Assembly (NCBI GenBank): GCA_963744905.1
Contig: CAVUUV010000010.1
Coordinates: 62,001 to 126,000, forward strand
Direction: 5' to 3'
Source: DATFFO01 sp963744905
Lineage (GTDB): Bacteria; Actinomycetota; Acidimicrobiia; Spongiisociales; ZC4RG35
DNA length: 64,000 nucleotides
The position numbers and the translations under genes were made by a program. Each line of letters begins with the position of its first letter. The stretch's first letter is position 1. Of this stretch, positions 8,799-16,617 are shown piece after piece. Below the pieces are notes generated by a model, which was not told the origin of the DNA, did not search any database, and was given only the letters and a program-made list of their open reading frames with translations.

Positions 8799-9440
8799 TC
8801 ACTCGAGTCTCTCCCGAGGAGCCTTGCGCAGCTTGAATTCCCCGGGACGGGGACCGGGAGAGAACACCGCTGGAGACGTTGGCGTCGGCCCGGATTCGGC
8901 CTGGGTTACCCCGGACCCGGGAACGTCGGCCCGGGGATCCTTGACACGGGCCGGGGACGGTCGTGGCGGTGATTCGAGGTCGGCAGCCTCGCTGTCGCCG
9001 AGCGAGGTCAGAAGGTGGTTGAGGCCGGCACAGACGTCTTCGAACCGCCGTGAACCGATCGCCTCTCCCCAGGCGGCCTCCAGGTCGGCCACCGCTTGTC
9101 CGGCTGCGTCGAGGAGCTCCCGTCCCCGCCGGGTCGGAAAGATGAGCTTGGCCCGCCCGTCCGATGGGTCCGGTCGCCGTTCCAGGTACCCGGTGTCCTC
9201 CAGTTGATCCACCAGCTCCGAGCAGGCTGCAAGGCTCAGGTTGGCGCGATCGGCCAAATCCGTGAGACGGATCCCGTTGATGCCGATATTCCCCCAGATC
9301 TGGAGGTGAGCGGGCCGAACGTCGAGGAATTCGGTTTCCTCGGCTCGCTGCATGAGAAAGGAGCGGAACTCGTGCAGGAGCCGCCCCAGCAGCTGACCAA
9401 TCGCCAATCGATGCTCGGGCAATCCTCTTGACAGGGCCAT
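8799..9440 (-). CDS. MarR family transcriptional regulator with long C-terminal tail
   Basis: 213 residues. The winged-helix core (about 10-145) has GIRLTDLADRANLSLAACSELVDQLEDTGYLERRPDPSDGR, with the wing at PDPSDGRAKLIFPT. About 60 residues of Pro/Ser/Gly-rich, probably disordered tail follow (about 155-213), which is unusual for MarR. It is transcribed divergently from the hydrolase at 9507, and the 66-bp gap contains palindromes that could be its operator. The usual MarR role is ligand-released repression of the divergent gene, which is inferred here. Confidence 0.88.
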   Translation of the reverse strand: MALSRGLPEHRLAIGQLLGRLLHEFRSFLMQRAEETEFLDVRPAHLQIWGNIGINGIRLTDLADRANLSLAACSELVDQLEDTGYLERRPDPSDGRAKLIFPTRRGRELLDAAGQAVADLEAAWGEAIGSRRFEDVCAGLNHLLTSLGDSEAADLESPPRPSPARVKDPRADVPGSGVTQAESGPTPTSPAVFSPGPRPGEFKLRKAPRERLE

Positions 9441-9463
9441 TGCCCATCATAATACTACGGAAC

Positions 9464-9483
9464 CCGAAGCTTCGGATACCGAA
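9464..9483. promoter_or_regulatory. Palindromic operator candidate between MarR and hydrolase genes
   Basis: CCGAAGCTTCGG (9464-9475) is a perfect 12-bp palindrome. It overlaps a second inverted repeat, TTCGG-ATA-CCGAA (9471-9483). The position in the divergent promoter region of a MarR gene suggests the MarR binding site. Confidence 0.55.
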
Positions 9484-9506
9484 GCACCTTGGACTGGAAG
9501 GTACGT

Positions 9507-10340
9507 ATGCAACAACTTTCGGACAGGACGATCGCTACTCAGCTGGGCCCGATTCACGTCCGTGTGGGAGGCGACGGATCGCCCGTGCTGCTGTGGCACA
9601 GCCTCTACGTGGACGGCCACTCTTGGGACCGAACCCTGGACGATCTCACCGGCGATCGCACCGTGATCGTCGTCGACGGGCCCGGCGCCGGTCAGAGCCC
9701 CGGTCCCGGTCGCGTCTTCACGCTGGCGGAATGTGCCGCGGCCGGAGTGACGGTTCTCGACCAGTTGGGCATCGAAGGGGTCGACTGGGTCGGCAACGCC
9801 TGGGGAGGGCACGTGGGGATCCTCTTCGCCTCGACCTGTCCCGATCGTCTGCGATCGCTGGTAGCCATCGCCTCTCCTCTCGAACCCATCAGTCGATCGA
9901 TGCGACGAACCGTCACCCCCCTGGTCAGGCTGTACCGCCTGATCGGGCCGACCCCGGTGGCGGGAAAGATCGCCGAGGCCCTCCTCTCCTCGGGGACTCG
10001 ATCCTCCGACCTCGAGGCCACCCGCTCGATCAAGGAACACCTGGGCCGGGTTCCGCGCCGTACCGCCCAGATGACCATGCAGTCCGTCATGTTGAACCGG
10101 AGTGATCTCACCGACATGGCCCGGTCTCTCGTCCAGCCCGTGCTGTTGGTGGCCGGCGACGACGATCCGATGTGGACGGCCGAAGACTGCCGTCGGGAGG
10201 CCGAACAGCTCAGCGACGGGCACAGCGCCGTCATCCCCCACTCACGCCACCTTCCCCCGCTCGAAGCTCCAGAAGAAACCGTGGCCACCCTCCGAAGCTG
10301 GTGGAGGACCCTCGACGCACGCGCACGGCCATCCCCCTAG
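9507..10340 (+). CDS. Alpha/beta hydrolase-fold protein with Ala at the nucleophile position
   Basis: 277 residues. ATG 9507 is chosen because GGAAGG lies 5 nt upstream; an in-frame TTG at 9489 is less likely. The fold is clear: LLWHSLYVDGHSW oxyanion region, VVDGPGAGQS, acid region VLLVAGDDDPMW (Asp about 219) and SRHLPPLEAPE (His 248). The nucleophile elbow, normally G-x-S-x-G, reads G-N-A-W-G (96-100), so the catalytic Ser is Ala. The protein should not act as a classical serine esterase; it may bind a ligand, use a cofactor-free mechanism or be inactive. It is divergent from the MarR gene. Confidence 0.85.
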   Translation: MQQLSDRTIATQLGPIHVRVGGDGSPVLLWHSLYVDGHSWDRTLDDLTGDRTVIVVDGPGAGQSPGPGRVFTLAECAAAGVTVLDQLGIEGVDWVGNAWGGHVGILFASTCPDRLRSLVAIASPLEPISRSMRRTVTPLVRLYRLIGPTPVAGKIAEALLSSGTRSSDLEATRSIKEHLGRVPRRTAQMTMQSVMLNRSDLTDMARSLVQPVLLVAGDDDPMWTAEDCRREAEQLSDGHSAVIPHSRHLPPLEAPEETVATLRSWWRTLDARARPSP

Positions 10341-10349
10341 ACCCGCCAG

Positions 10350-12980
10350 TCAGGTGACGTCCCGTCCCAGGTCGGCGAAGCGTGTGAACTCGGGCAGGAA
10401 GGTCATGCGCACGGTTCCCGTGGCACCAGCCCGGTGCTTGGCAACGATCACCTCGGCCAGGCCCTTGTTCTCCTGGTTCTCGGGGTGGTAGTACTCATCT
10501 CGGTAGATGAACATCACGACGTCGGCATCCTGTTCCAGCGAGTTGTGGGCGACTATCCCGTTGGCAACGAAGTTGTGGGTGTCTTCCACCGTGGCGTCAA
10601 AGGTGGGCATCTCACCCATTGGCACGATCTCCACGACTTGATCCCACAGGACATCCGACGTGGCGAGATCGGTCAGCTGCGCATCGTTGAGTATCTCGCC
10701 GATCTTCAACAAGCGAGGACGGGAGAACCTTCGCGGCCTTCTCTTCGTTCCGAGCAGGTATGATCCGCAGTAGCGCTCACCTAGTTCGGCCGCGAGTTGG
10801 CGGTGGGTAATACCGGCCTGACCGGCAGACCGTTTGACTCTCTCGGCAACCTCCCACGGGACCAGATCGACGTTCGGATTCGGCTTGATTCCCTGTTGGA
10901 CCTCGAGTGCCTCCTGGACCACGTCGCCACGCCTTCCATGGGATCCCACCAACTCGAGGAACCGGACGGTGTCGTCTCGGCCGCTGATGCGGACGTGCCA
11001 GGAGTCACGGTATCCACGTTTCCGCGCCCGGGAGACGCGAGAGCGGATATCAAGGCGAAGGAGCAAACGCTGAACGTCAGCTGCAAGGCGGCGACTTGTA
11101 CTGGCAAAGTAGATGCGAGTATGCGGACCGCGACCGTTGCGCGTGATGGTTATGGAGCCGTCGGTGGACCACAGATGGTGAAGGAAGAGAGCGATCTGGC
11201 CCTCATTCAGGCCCTGAATTGCTTCCGGGACGAACTTGTCGTGGGCCCGCGAACCCCAAAGACCCAACGGCTCCAACCAGTTGCAGATCGGATGATGCCT
11301 GTTGTGAGTCAAATGATACGGAGCAGCAAGGTGCAACTGCCACGTCCGCCCATATCGGCGTTCATTGATCGCGACTCCAAATCGTCTGGTCGCCGACTTG
11401 GCGACCGCCTCTCGATTGGCGGGATCCGCCGTTGCGTAGCGAACTGTGGGACCTATCGAACCGTCGCCGATGAGGTGAGCCAGCAGTATGAGCTCATCGA
11501 CGTCCCAGGTCGCACCCGCCGTCGGCTCCGGGATCCGGCGCGGGACCGCCAAATGGTCGCCCTTCTCTAGTTGGTCGAGGCGGAGCCATCCGTTGAGAGT
11601 CAAGAACTTGTGATTGGCAGTGGCATCTACCTCGTGACCCGAGGCAAGTCTCAGGCGATACACAGGCTTGATGCCGGACGGGAATGCTTTCACCAGTCGT
11701 CGAGCAGCAAGTCGCCACCGTGAGTCGACGGACCACACCAACGGCCGCTCCTGAGACAGCACCAGCTCGCCGAGGGTTACCTCGGCGCCGGTGTCGGCTC
11801 GCAAGAGGCGCGTGCTGGCCGGCATGCAACCACTTTCACGTAGGTCAGAGAGGCGGGGACGCTTGTCCTCACGGCTCTCCAGGGACCGATTCAGCTGAGA
11901 GAGGCCCACGACCGGCACATCCAGTTCTCGGGCCAGGTTCTTGAGGTTCCGACTGATCTCGGCGATCTCCTGCTGTCGATTCTCTCGCGACGCTCCTTGC
12001 ATCAACTGCAGGTAATCGACCGCCACCATCGAGAGCCCCGACTTGCGCTTGAGCCTGCGGCACTTGGCCCGAATGTCGGTGATGGTCACCACGGGTGAAT
12101 CGTCGATGAAGATCGGCGCCTTGTACATCCGTGAGGCGGCATCCACCACCCGCTGCCAGAGCGGTCCCAGCTGTCCGGATCGCAGCTTCATCGAATCCAC
12201 CCGGCCCACTGAGGAGAGGATGCGCTGGACCAACTCCTCCTTGGACATCTCCAGACTGAACAGCGCCACTGGCCTCCCCTGGGCGGCGGCATTGGTGGCG
12301 ATGTTCAACATCAATGCGCTCTTCCCCATCGCCGGCCTGGCGGCGATGATGATCAGGTTGGCGTTCTGCAGGCCGGCCAGCTTCTTGTCCAGGTCGCGGA
12401 ACCCGGTCGCCAACCCGGTGATCTCCGAGCCCTGCGCCTCCAGGGTCTCGATCTGTTCCAGCACCTGGGAGAAGAGTGGGCCGACCTCCAACAGGCTCTG
12501 GGAGGCCCGCTTCTCTGCCACACCCAGCACCGTCTGCTCGGCCCGATCCATGACCGAGTGGATCTCGTCGTCGAGGTCGAAGGCGATGGTGGCCACGGTG
12601 CCGCCCGCTCTGATCAGATCCCGCCGGCGGGCGGCGTCCTCGACGATGTCGGCGTAGTGGATCACGTTGGAGGTGACGGGCACCACGTCGACCAGACGGG
12701 TCAGGTAGCTGACCCCGCCCACCTTGTCCAGCTCTCCCGAGCGGCGCAGATCCTCTGAGAGAGTCACGGCGTCTATGGCCTGGTTGGCGTCGTAGAGACG
12801 GCGCATCGCCTCGAAGATCGACTGATGGGCCGGGACGTAGAAGTCGTCGCCGCCGAGACGGTCCATCACCTCGTTGGCCGCTTCCACCGACAACAGCACG
12901 GCCCCCAGGACCGACTCTTCGGCTTCCCGGCTGTGGGGCGGGACCCGGGCCGCCGAGCGAGGGGCGCTGTCTCCGTTCAA
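10350..12980 (-). CDS. dnaB: Replicative DNA helicase DnaB with intein
   Basis: 876 codons. The N-terminal domain (about 12-115) and RecA-like ATPase (185 on) are complete. Walker A is ARPAMGKSA (214-222), followed by LFSLEMSKEEL, Walker B in VAVDYLQLM (319-327) and RPRLSDLRESG. At that last motif an intein (385-813) interrupts the chain; the extein resumes with SLEQDADVVMF and ends EFTRFADLG. After splicing the helicase would be about 447 residues, the usual length. It unwinds DNA at the fork. The start is TTG 12980. It lies downstream of rplI on the same strand, separated by a terminator, and ends 9 bp from the convergent hydrolase. Confidence 0.96.
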   Translation of the reverse strand: MNGDSAPRSAARVPPHSREAEESVLGAVLLSVEAANEVMDRLGGDDFYVPAHQSIFEAMRRLYDANQAIDAVTLSEDLRRSGELDKVGGVSYLTRLVDVVPVTSNVIHYADIVEDAARRRDLIRAGGTVATIAFDLDDEIHSVMDRAEQTVLGVAEKRASQSLLEVGPLFSQVLEQIETLEAQGSEITGLATGFRDLDKKLAGLQNANLIIIAARPAMGKSALMLNIATNAAAQGRPVALFSLEMSKEELVQRILSSVGRVDSMKLRSGQLGPLWQRVVDAASRMYKAPIFIDDSPVVTITDIRAKCRRLKRKSGLSMVAVDYLQLMQGASRENRQQEIAEISRNLKNLARELDVPVVGLSQLNRSLESREDKRPRLSDLRESGCMPASTRLLRADTGAEVTLGELVLSQERPLVWSVDSRWRLAARRLVKAFPSGIKPVYRLRLASGHEVDATANHKFLTLNGWLRLDQLEKGDHLAVPRRIPEPTAGATWDVDELILLAHLIGDGSIGPTVRYATADPANREAVAKSATRRFGVAINERRYGRTWQLHLAAPYHLTHNRHHPICNWLEPLGLWGSRAHDKFVPEAIQGLNEGQIALFLHHLWSTDGSITITRNGRGPHTRIYFASTSRRLAADVQRLLLRLDIRSRVSRARKRGYRDSWHVRISGRDDTVRFLELVGSHGRRGDVVQEALEVQQGIKPNPNVDLVPWEVAERVKRSAGQAGITHRQLAAELGERYCGSYLLGTKRRPRRFSRPRLLKIGEILNDAQLTDLATSDVLWDQVVEIVPMGEMPTFDATVEDTHNFVANGIVAHNSLEQDADVVMFIYRDEYYHPENQENKGLAEVIVAKHRAGATGTVRMTFLPEFTRFADLGRDVT
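10542..11828 (-). other. Intein in DnaB with LAGLIDADG-type homing endonuclease
   Basis: 429 residues inserted between Gly384 and the +1 Ser of the helicase. It begins with Cys (CMPASTRLL). Block B is ATANHKFLTLNGW, and two DOD motifs are LAHLIGDGSIG and LHHLWSTDGSI. Near its C-terminal third is a helix-turn-helix-like, basic segment (THRQLAAELGERY and RPRRFSRPRLL). It ends with block F/G, DTHNFVANGIVAHN, before Ser. The site SDLRESG/S is a known DnaB insertion point at the ATPase core. All splice-junction residues (Cys, His, Asn, +1 Ser) are present, so splicing should work. The two Asp of the DOD motifs are present, so the endonuclease may be active. Confidence 0.93.
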
Positions 12981-13118
12981 CTCTGGTCATCCATTTCGTT
13001 GTCGTTCTTACACGCCGGGTACGACGCGCAATGCCGCCGAAGGGCGACCAGGGGAAGCGCGAGCAAACCTACCTCACCGAGGTGGGGTCGGGAAAACCAC
13101 TTTGGCCCAAACGTGAGA

Positions 13119-13140
13119 AACCGCCCCCGTCGGGGCGGTT
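13119..13140 (-). terminator. Terminator downstream of rplI
   Basis: The inverted repeat AACCGCCCC/GGGGCGGTT has a 4-nt loop. On the minus strand it is followed by TCTC. It lies 21 bp past the rplI stop and separates the ribosomal operon from dnaB. Confidence 0.75.
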
Positions 13141-13160
13141 CCTGGCACGGTCCGGGCCGG

Positions 13161-13607
13161 TCAGGCCGGGATCACGTCGAGGGTGATGGGGAACTCGACC
13201 TCGTTGTGGAGCTTGATCTGCACCTCGTGCAGGCCGATCTCGCGGATCGGGGCGGGGAGAACGATGTTCCTGCGATCCACCTCGACTCCGGTGAATTTGC
13301 GGATTCCTTCCACCACGTCGGGCACGCTGATCGACCCGTACAACCGGCCTTCGTCGCCGGTCTGGGCAGCCAGCACCACCCGGGTTCCGACCAACTGGGT
13401 GGCGATCCGCTCCGCCTCTTCCTTGGCCTGGCGCTCGGCGTCTTCCCGGGCCCGGCGCAACTCCTCGGCGGTGCGGATGGCGCCCTCCGTCGCCTTGACG
13501 GCCTTCTTCTTGGGCAGCAGGAAATTGCGGGCATAGCCGTCGGAGACGTCAACCACCTCGCCCTTGCGGCCCAGGTCGATCACGTCGGAGGTGAGGATGA
13601 GCCTCAT
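13161..13607 (-). CDS. rplI: 50S ribosomal protein L9
   Basis: 148 residues, standard length. The N-terminal globular domain has the L9 signature GRKGEVVDVSDGYARNFLLPKKKA. The long central helix (KATEGAIRTAEELRRAREDAERQ) and C-terminal domain (LYGSISVPDVVEGI) follow. It is an rRNA-binding protein of the large subunit. Its ATG overlaps the rpsR stop by 4 bp, indicating translational coupling in rpsF-ssb-rpsR-rplI. Confidence 0.97.
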   Translation of the reverse strand: MRLILTSDVIDLGRKGEVVDVSDGYARNFLLPKKKAVKATEGAIRTAEELRRAREDAERQAKEEAERIATQLVGTRVVLAAQTGDEGRLYGSISVPDVVEGIRKFTGVEVDRRNIVLPAPIREIGLHEVQIKLHNEVEFPITLDVIPA

Positions 13608-13876
13608 CGCCCACCCACATAGGGGAGCAGGGCCATCTCGCGGGCGTTACGAATCGCCAGCGCCACCTGACGCTGGTGGTGGGGGCAGTTGCCGGTAACC
13701 CGCCGGGAGCGGATCTTGGCCCGATCGGACATGAACTTGCGTAGCAGGGCCACGTCCTTCCAGTCGATCTTGGTCTGGGGCTCCTTGCAGAACTGGCACA
13801 CCCGCTTCTTCATGCGCCTCATGTCGGCCGGGCCGCGCCGGCGCCTGCTGCGGTCCTGTGACTTCTTCTTCGCCAT
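13604..13876 (-). CDS. rpsR: 30S ribosomal protein S18
   Basis: 90 residues with a basic Lys/Arg-rich N-terminus and the S18 core VCQFCKEPQTKIDWKDVALLRKFMSD, RVTGNCPHHQRQVALAIRNAREMALLPY. Cys residues in CQFC and the C-H-H of GNCPHH indicate the zinc-binding (C+) form. It binds S6 in the small-subunit platform. The RBS AGGAGG is visible upstream, and it sits 18 bp downstream of ssb. Confidence 0.97.
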   Translation of the reverse strand: MAKKKSQDRSRRRRGPADMRRMKKRVCQFCKEPQTKIDWKDVALLRKFMSDRAKIRSRRVTGNCPHHQRQVALAIRNAREMALLPYVGGR

Positions 13877-13894
13877 TTACGTCCTCCTAGATGA

Positions 13895-14356
13895 TCAGAA
13901 CGGCGCCTCGTCGGGGCCGTAGTCCTCGCGGGCCACCGGGCCGGGAGGCACCGAACCCTTGGTGTTGCTTCCGCCGCTGTTGCCACCGTCCCAGTCGCCG
14001 CGAGTCGTCTTGTTGACCGAAGCGGTCGCCCACCTCAGGCTGGGGCCTATCTCGTCGATGGATATCTCGACCACCGAGCGGCGGTCGCCCTGCTCGGTTT
14101 CCCAGGAGCGCTGCTCCAGACGACCGGTGATGATGACCCGGGCGCCCTTCTGGAGGGACTCGGCCACCGACTCGGCCTGCTCACGCCACACCGTCCCGCT
14201 GAAGAAGCTCGTGTCTTCCTGCCACTCCCCGCTTTGACGGTCTCGCCAGCGGCGGTTGACGGCCACCCGAAGTTTGGCCATCGCCACGCCCGAGGGTGTG
14301 AAGCGCAGCTCGGGGTCGTCTACCAGGTTTCCTACCAGGGTCACGTTGTTGGACAT
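13895..14356 (-). CDS. ssb: Single-stranded DNA-binding protein
   Basis: 153 residues. The OB fold starts MSNNVTLVGNLVDDPELRF and includes FFSGTVWREQAESVAESLQKGARVIITGRL and an RRSVVEISIDEIGPSLRWAT segment. A short Gly/Ser/Asn linker leads to the tip GPDEAPF, which keeps the acidic-Pro-Phe partner-binding end. ATG 14356 is chosen because AAGGAG precedes it and the family starts here; the frame is open further upstream without coding character. It coats single-stranded DNA and works with DnaB. Confidence 0.96.
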   Translation of the reverse strand: MSNNVTLVGNLVDDPELRFTPSGVAMAKLRVAVNRRWRDRQSGEWQEDTSFFSGTVWREQAESVAESLQKGARVIITGRLEQRSWETEQGDRRSVVEISIDEIGPSLRWATASVNKTTRGDWDGGNSGGSNTKGSVPPGPVAREDYGPDEAPF

Positions 14357-14426
14357 CTCAATATCTCCTTCCCAGGACGGTCGCCCCCGACTATGCCGGA
14401 GGCCAATGACACCGTCCAGTGGGTCA

Positions 14427-14714
14427 TCAGTCGTCCGTGCGAAGGATCTTGTGACGCACGACGTCGTCGGCCAGTGTGAGTACCCGATCGAGATCGTCCA
14501 CCGGTTCGGTGGGGGACTCGAACGTGACCACCGAGTAGTAGCCCTCATTGGCGTGGTTGATCTCGTAGGCAAAGCGGCGCTTGCCCCACATGTCGGAGGA
14601 GGTGATCGTCGCCCCCCGACTGGTGAGGAAGGTCTCGACCTCCTTCACCTTGGCCTGGACGTCGCTCTCGGCCAGCTCGGGCCGATGGATCGTCATGACT
14701 TCATAACCGCGCAT
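14427..14714 (-). CDS. rpsF: 30S ribosomal protein S6
   Basis: 95 residues. It begins MRGYEVMTIHRPELAESDVQ and includes the S6 signatures WGKRRFAYEINHANEGYYSVVTFES and the RVLTLADDVVRHKILRTD C-terminus. It pairs with S18, which is encoded two genes downstream. It is the first gene of the rpsF-ssb-rpsR-rplI set, with an AGGAGG-type RBS just upstream of ATG 14714. Confidence 0.96.
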   Translation of the reverse strand: MRGYEVMTIHRPELAESDVQAKVKEVETFLTSRGATITSSDMWGKRRFAYEINHANEGYYSVVTFESPTEPVDDLDRVLTLADDVVRHKILRTDD

Positions 14715-14873
14715 CGTCTGTCACCTCCTGTGGACATCCGCTCAGGGAGGCCCCACTCGGTGCGCCGACATCCGCCGAACCGGTGGAGCAGGGGTCTCAC
14801 GGTGCCGGCCGCGCGAGGACGGCACCGGAACGACAAGTCTAAGCCGGTCGGGCGGTGAGGGCGAAGCGGGGCG

Positions 14874-15365
14874 TCACGGAATGATGAGGCGCGAGTCGGG
14901 GCTCAGCTCGACCGACCCGGCCGGCACCTCCAGGGCGTAGGCGGAAGGTCGGTCGATGGTGTAGCCGGGACAGGGCTCGGCCGAACAGGGAGTCATCTCC
15001 AGCATCCCCACCCCGACGCCGTCCTGGTCGAAAAAGACTATGTCCAACGGGATCAGCGTGTGACGCATCGTGAAGGTGTGGGTGGCCATTCCTCCCAGAT
15101 CGAACAGCATGCCGTCCAGATCACCGAGATCCTCCACCTGCATCAGACCCCTGGTCCGGGTGGCATATGTGTCCGCCCAGGCCACCGTCAGCGAGCGCCC
15201 GTCGACGACGATGGTCCGCACCTCCGGGTCGACCAGATCGCCTGTGTTCCCACCGGCCGGGCCGGTTGGCCTCGGTACGGGCACCCGGACCACGGAGGCG
15301 GTCGACGAGCCCGGCGCCAAGGAATCGCCGCCGGGCGCTGCGGCGCACCCGGCGGCGAGGATCAC
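14874..15365 (-). CDS. DUF192 family lipoprotein
   Basis: About 163 residues from GTG 15365. The DUF192 core is visible: VVDGRSLTVAWADTYATRTRGLM, DLDGMLFDLG, HTFTMRHTLIPLDIVFFDQDG and YALEVPAGSVE. A lipobox LAAGC lies at residues 3-7, but the called start leaves almost no signal peptide. The same frame upstream reads RGAVRLIAIV, so the true start is probably a non-standard codon after the GGAGG at about 15403. DUF192 proteins are small beta proteins of unknown function, usually secreted or lipidated. The gene overlaps the end of the panB region on the same strand and may be co-transcribed. Confidence 0.8.
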   Translation of the reverse strand: MILAAGCAAAPGGDSLAPGSSTASVVRVPVPRPTGPAGGNTGDLVDPEVRTIVVDGRSLTVAWADTYATRTRGLMQVEDLGDLDGMLFDLGGMATHTFTMRHTLIPLDIVFFDQDGVGVGMLEMTPCSAEPCPGYTIDRPSAYALEVPAGSVELSPDSRLIIP

Positions 15366-15373
15366 GATGGCTA

Positions 15374-16234
15374 TCAGACGGACGGCGCCCCGGTTGACGG
15401 CGATACCTCCAGTTCTGCGGCCACCTCGTCCGAGAGGTGGTAGGTCTCTTCCGGTCCGGGGAACGCACCGCTCTTCACGTCCGCCACGTATGCCTCCAGC
15501 GCCGCAACGGCGCGTTCGGCGAAGTTCTCGTAACGACGCACGAACTTGGGATAGCGACCGAAACCCAACCCCAACAGGTCGGTGTAGACCAGCACCTGCC
15601 CGTCGGTGTGGGGGCCGGCGCCGATGCCGATGGTCGGCACCGACACCTGCTCGGTTACCCGCCGGGCGACCAGATCGGGGATGCCTTCCAGAACGATGGC
15701 GAAGACCCCCGCCGACTCCAGCTCCTTGGCCTCCTGAACCAGGCGGCGTGCCGTCTCCAGTTCCCTCCCCTGGACCTTGTAGCCGCCCATGGCGTGAACC
15801 GACTGCGGCGTCAGCCCCAGATGACCCAGCACCGGAATCTCGGCACCGACGATGGCCTCGATCATCGGCACCCGCCGGGTGCCGCCCTCGAGTTTGACCG
15901 CTTCGGCATGGCCCTCCTGCACCAGGCGCCCGGCGTTGCGCAGGGTGTCCTCGGTCGAGATGTGGTAGCTGAGCCAGGGCATGTCCACCACCAGCAGCGA
16001 GTCGGGCTCGGCCCGGGCCACCGCCTGGGCGTGGAGGACCATGATGTCGATGGTCATGCCCAGGGTGTCGTCCATGCCATGGATGACGTTGGCGGCGGAA
16101 TCGCCCACCAGGATCATCTCTACTCCGGCTTCGGAAGCGACCCGGGCGGACGGGTAGTCGTAGGCGGTGACCATGGTCAGCTTGGGGCCACCTTTGCGGC
16201 TGCGCACCCAGGGGACGGTGATCTTGTCACCCAT
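15374..16234 (-). CDS. panB: 3-methyl-2-oxobutanoate hydroxymethyltransferase
   Basis: 286 residues, normal length. ATG 16234 has AGGAG upstream, so an ATG 24 bp earlier is rejected. PanB motifs are LTMVTAYDYPSARVASEAGVEMILVGDS with its metal-binding Asp, MTIDIMVLHAQAV, LLVVDMPWLSYH, AVKLEGG, GAEIPVLGHLGLTPQSVHAMGGYKVQGR, IVLEGIP and PTIGIGAGPHTDGQVLVYTDLLG. It makes ketopantoate from 2-oxoisovalerate and methylene-tetrahydrofolate for pantothenate and coenzyme A. No other pan genes are in the window. Confidence 0.95.
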   Translation of the reverse strand: MGDKITVPWVRSRKGGPKLTMVTAYDYPSARVASEAGVEMILVGDSAANVIHGMDDTLGMTIDIMVLHAQAVARAEPDSLLVVDMPWLSYHISTEDTLRNAGRLVQEGHAEAVKLEGGTRRVPMIEAIVGAEIPVLGHLGLTPQSVHAMGGYKVQGRELETARRLVQEAKELESAGVFAIVLEGIPDLVARRVTEQVSVPTIGIGAGPHTDGQVLVYTDLLGLGFGRYPKFVRRYENFAERAVAALEAYVADVKSGAFPGPEETYHLSDEVAAELEVSPSTGAPSV

Positions 16235-16258
16235 CGGAGACTCCTCTCTCCCCACCAC

Positions 16259-16553
16259 GTCGGGTTGGGGGATGTAGTCGGCTATGTCGACCGTCGGGAT
16301 GGACCTCGGCCGCCGCGGCGGGTCGCCCGTGCCCTGGGGACGGTGGTTTCGAGGGAATTCTAGCGTGCTTGCCAGAGCATCCTCGGGGCAGAGCCATCTT
16401 CATCGGCCTCGCCGTTCTCCCCGGGTGACCGCGAAACGCCCCATCGAGTCGCCCAGTATCCACCGCCGCTCTGATCGTGAAAGTTCCTGCCGGTAGGTCG
16501 CCTGCCAGCGATGACCGTCAAACGCTGGTGCAGTTCGCTCCGTGGGAAAGAAT
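16259..16553. other. Intergenic stretch upstream of panB
   Basis: About 300 bases with no coding character in either strand beyond short shadows. It should hold the panB promoter, but I cannot assign clear -35/-10 elements or a riboswitch. Confidence 0.4.
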
Positions 16554-16586
16554 GGACCCGGTGGCTCCCCCTATGCCACCGGGTCC
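16554..16586 (-). terminator. Terminator after the secreted hypothetical gene
   Basis: The 12-bp perfect inverted repeat GGACCCGGTGGC / GCCACCGGGTCC has a 9-nt loop. It lies 31 bp beyond the stop of the gene at 16618 and is followed on the minus strand by ATTCTTTCC. Confidence 0.7.
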
Positions 16587-16617
16587 TCGGCTCTCATTCC
16601 ACGGGACGAGACACAAC

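Noticed and set aside
16259..16553. Riboswitch or leader RNA upstream of panB
   Set aside because: I could not recognise a known aptamer core or terminator pair.
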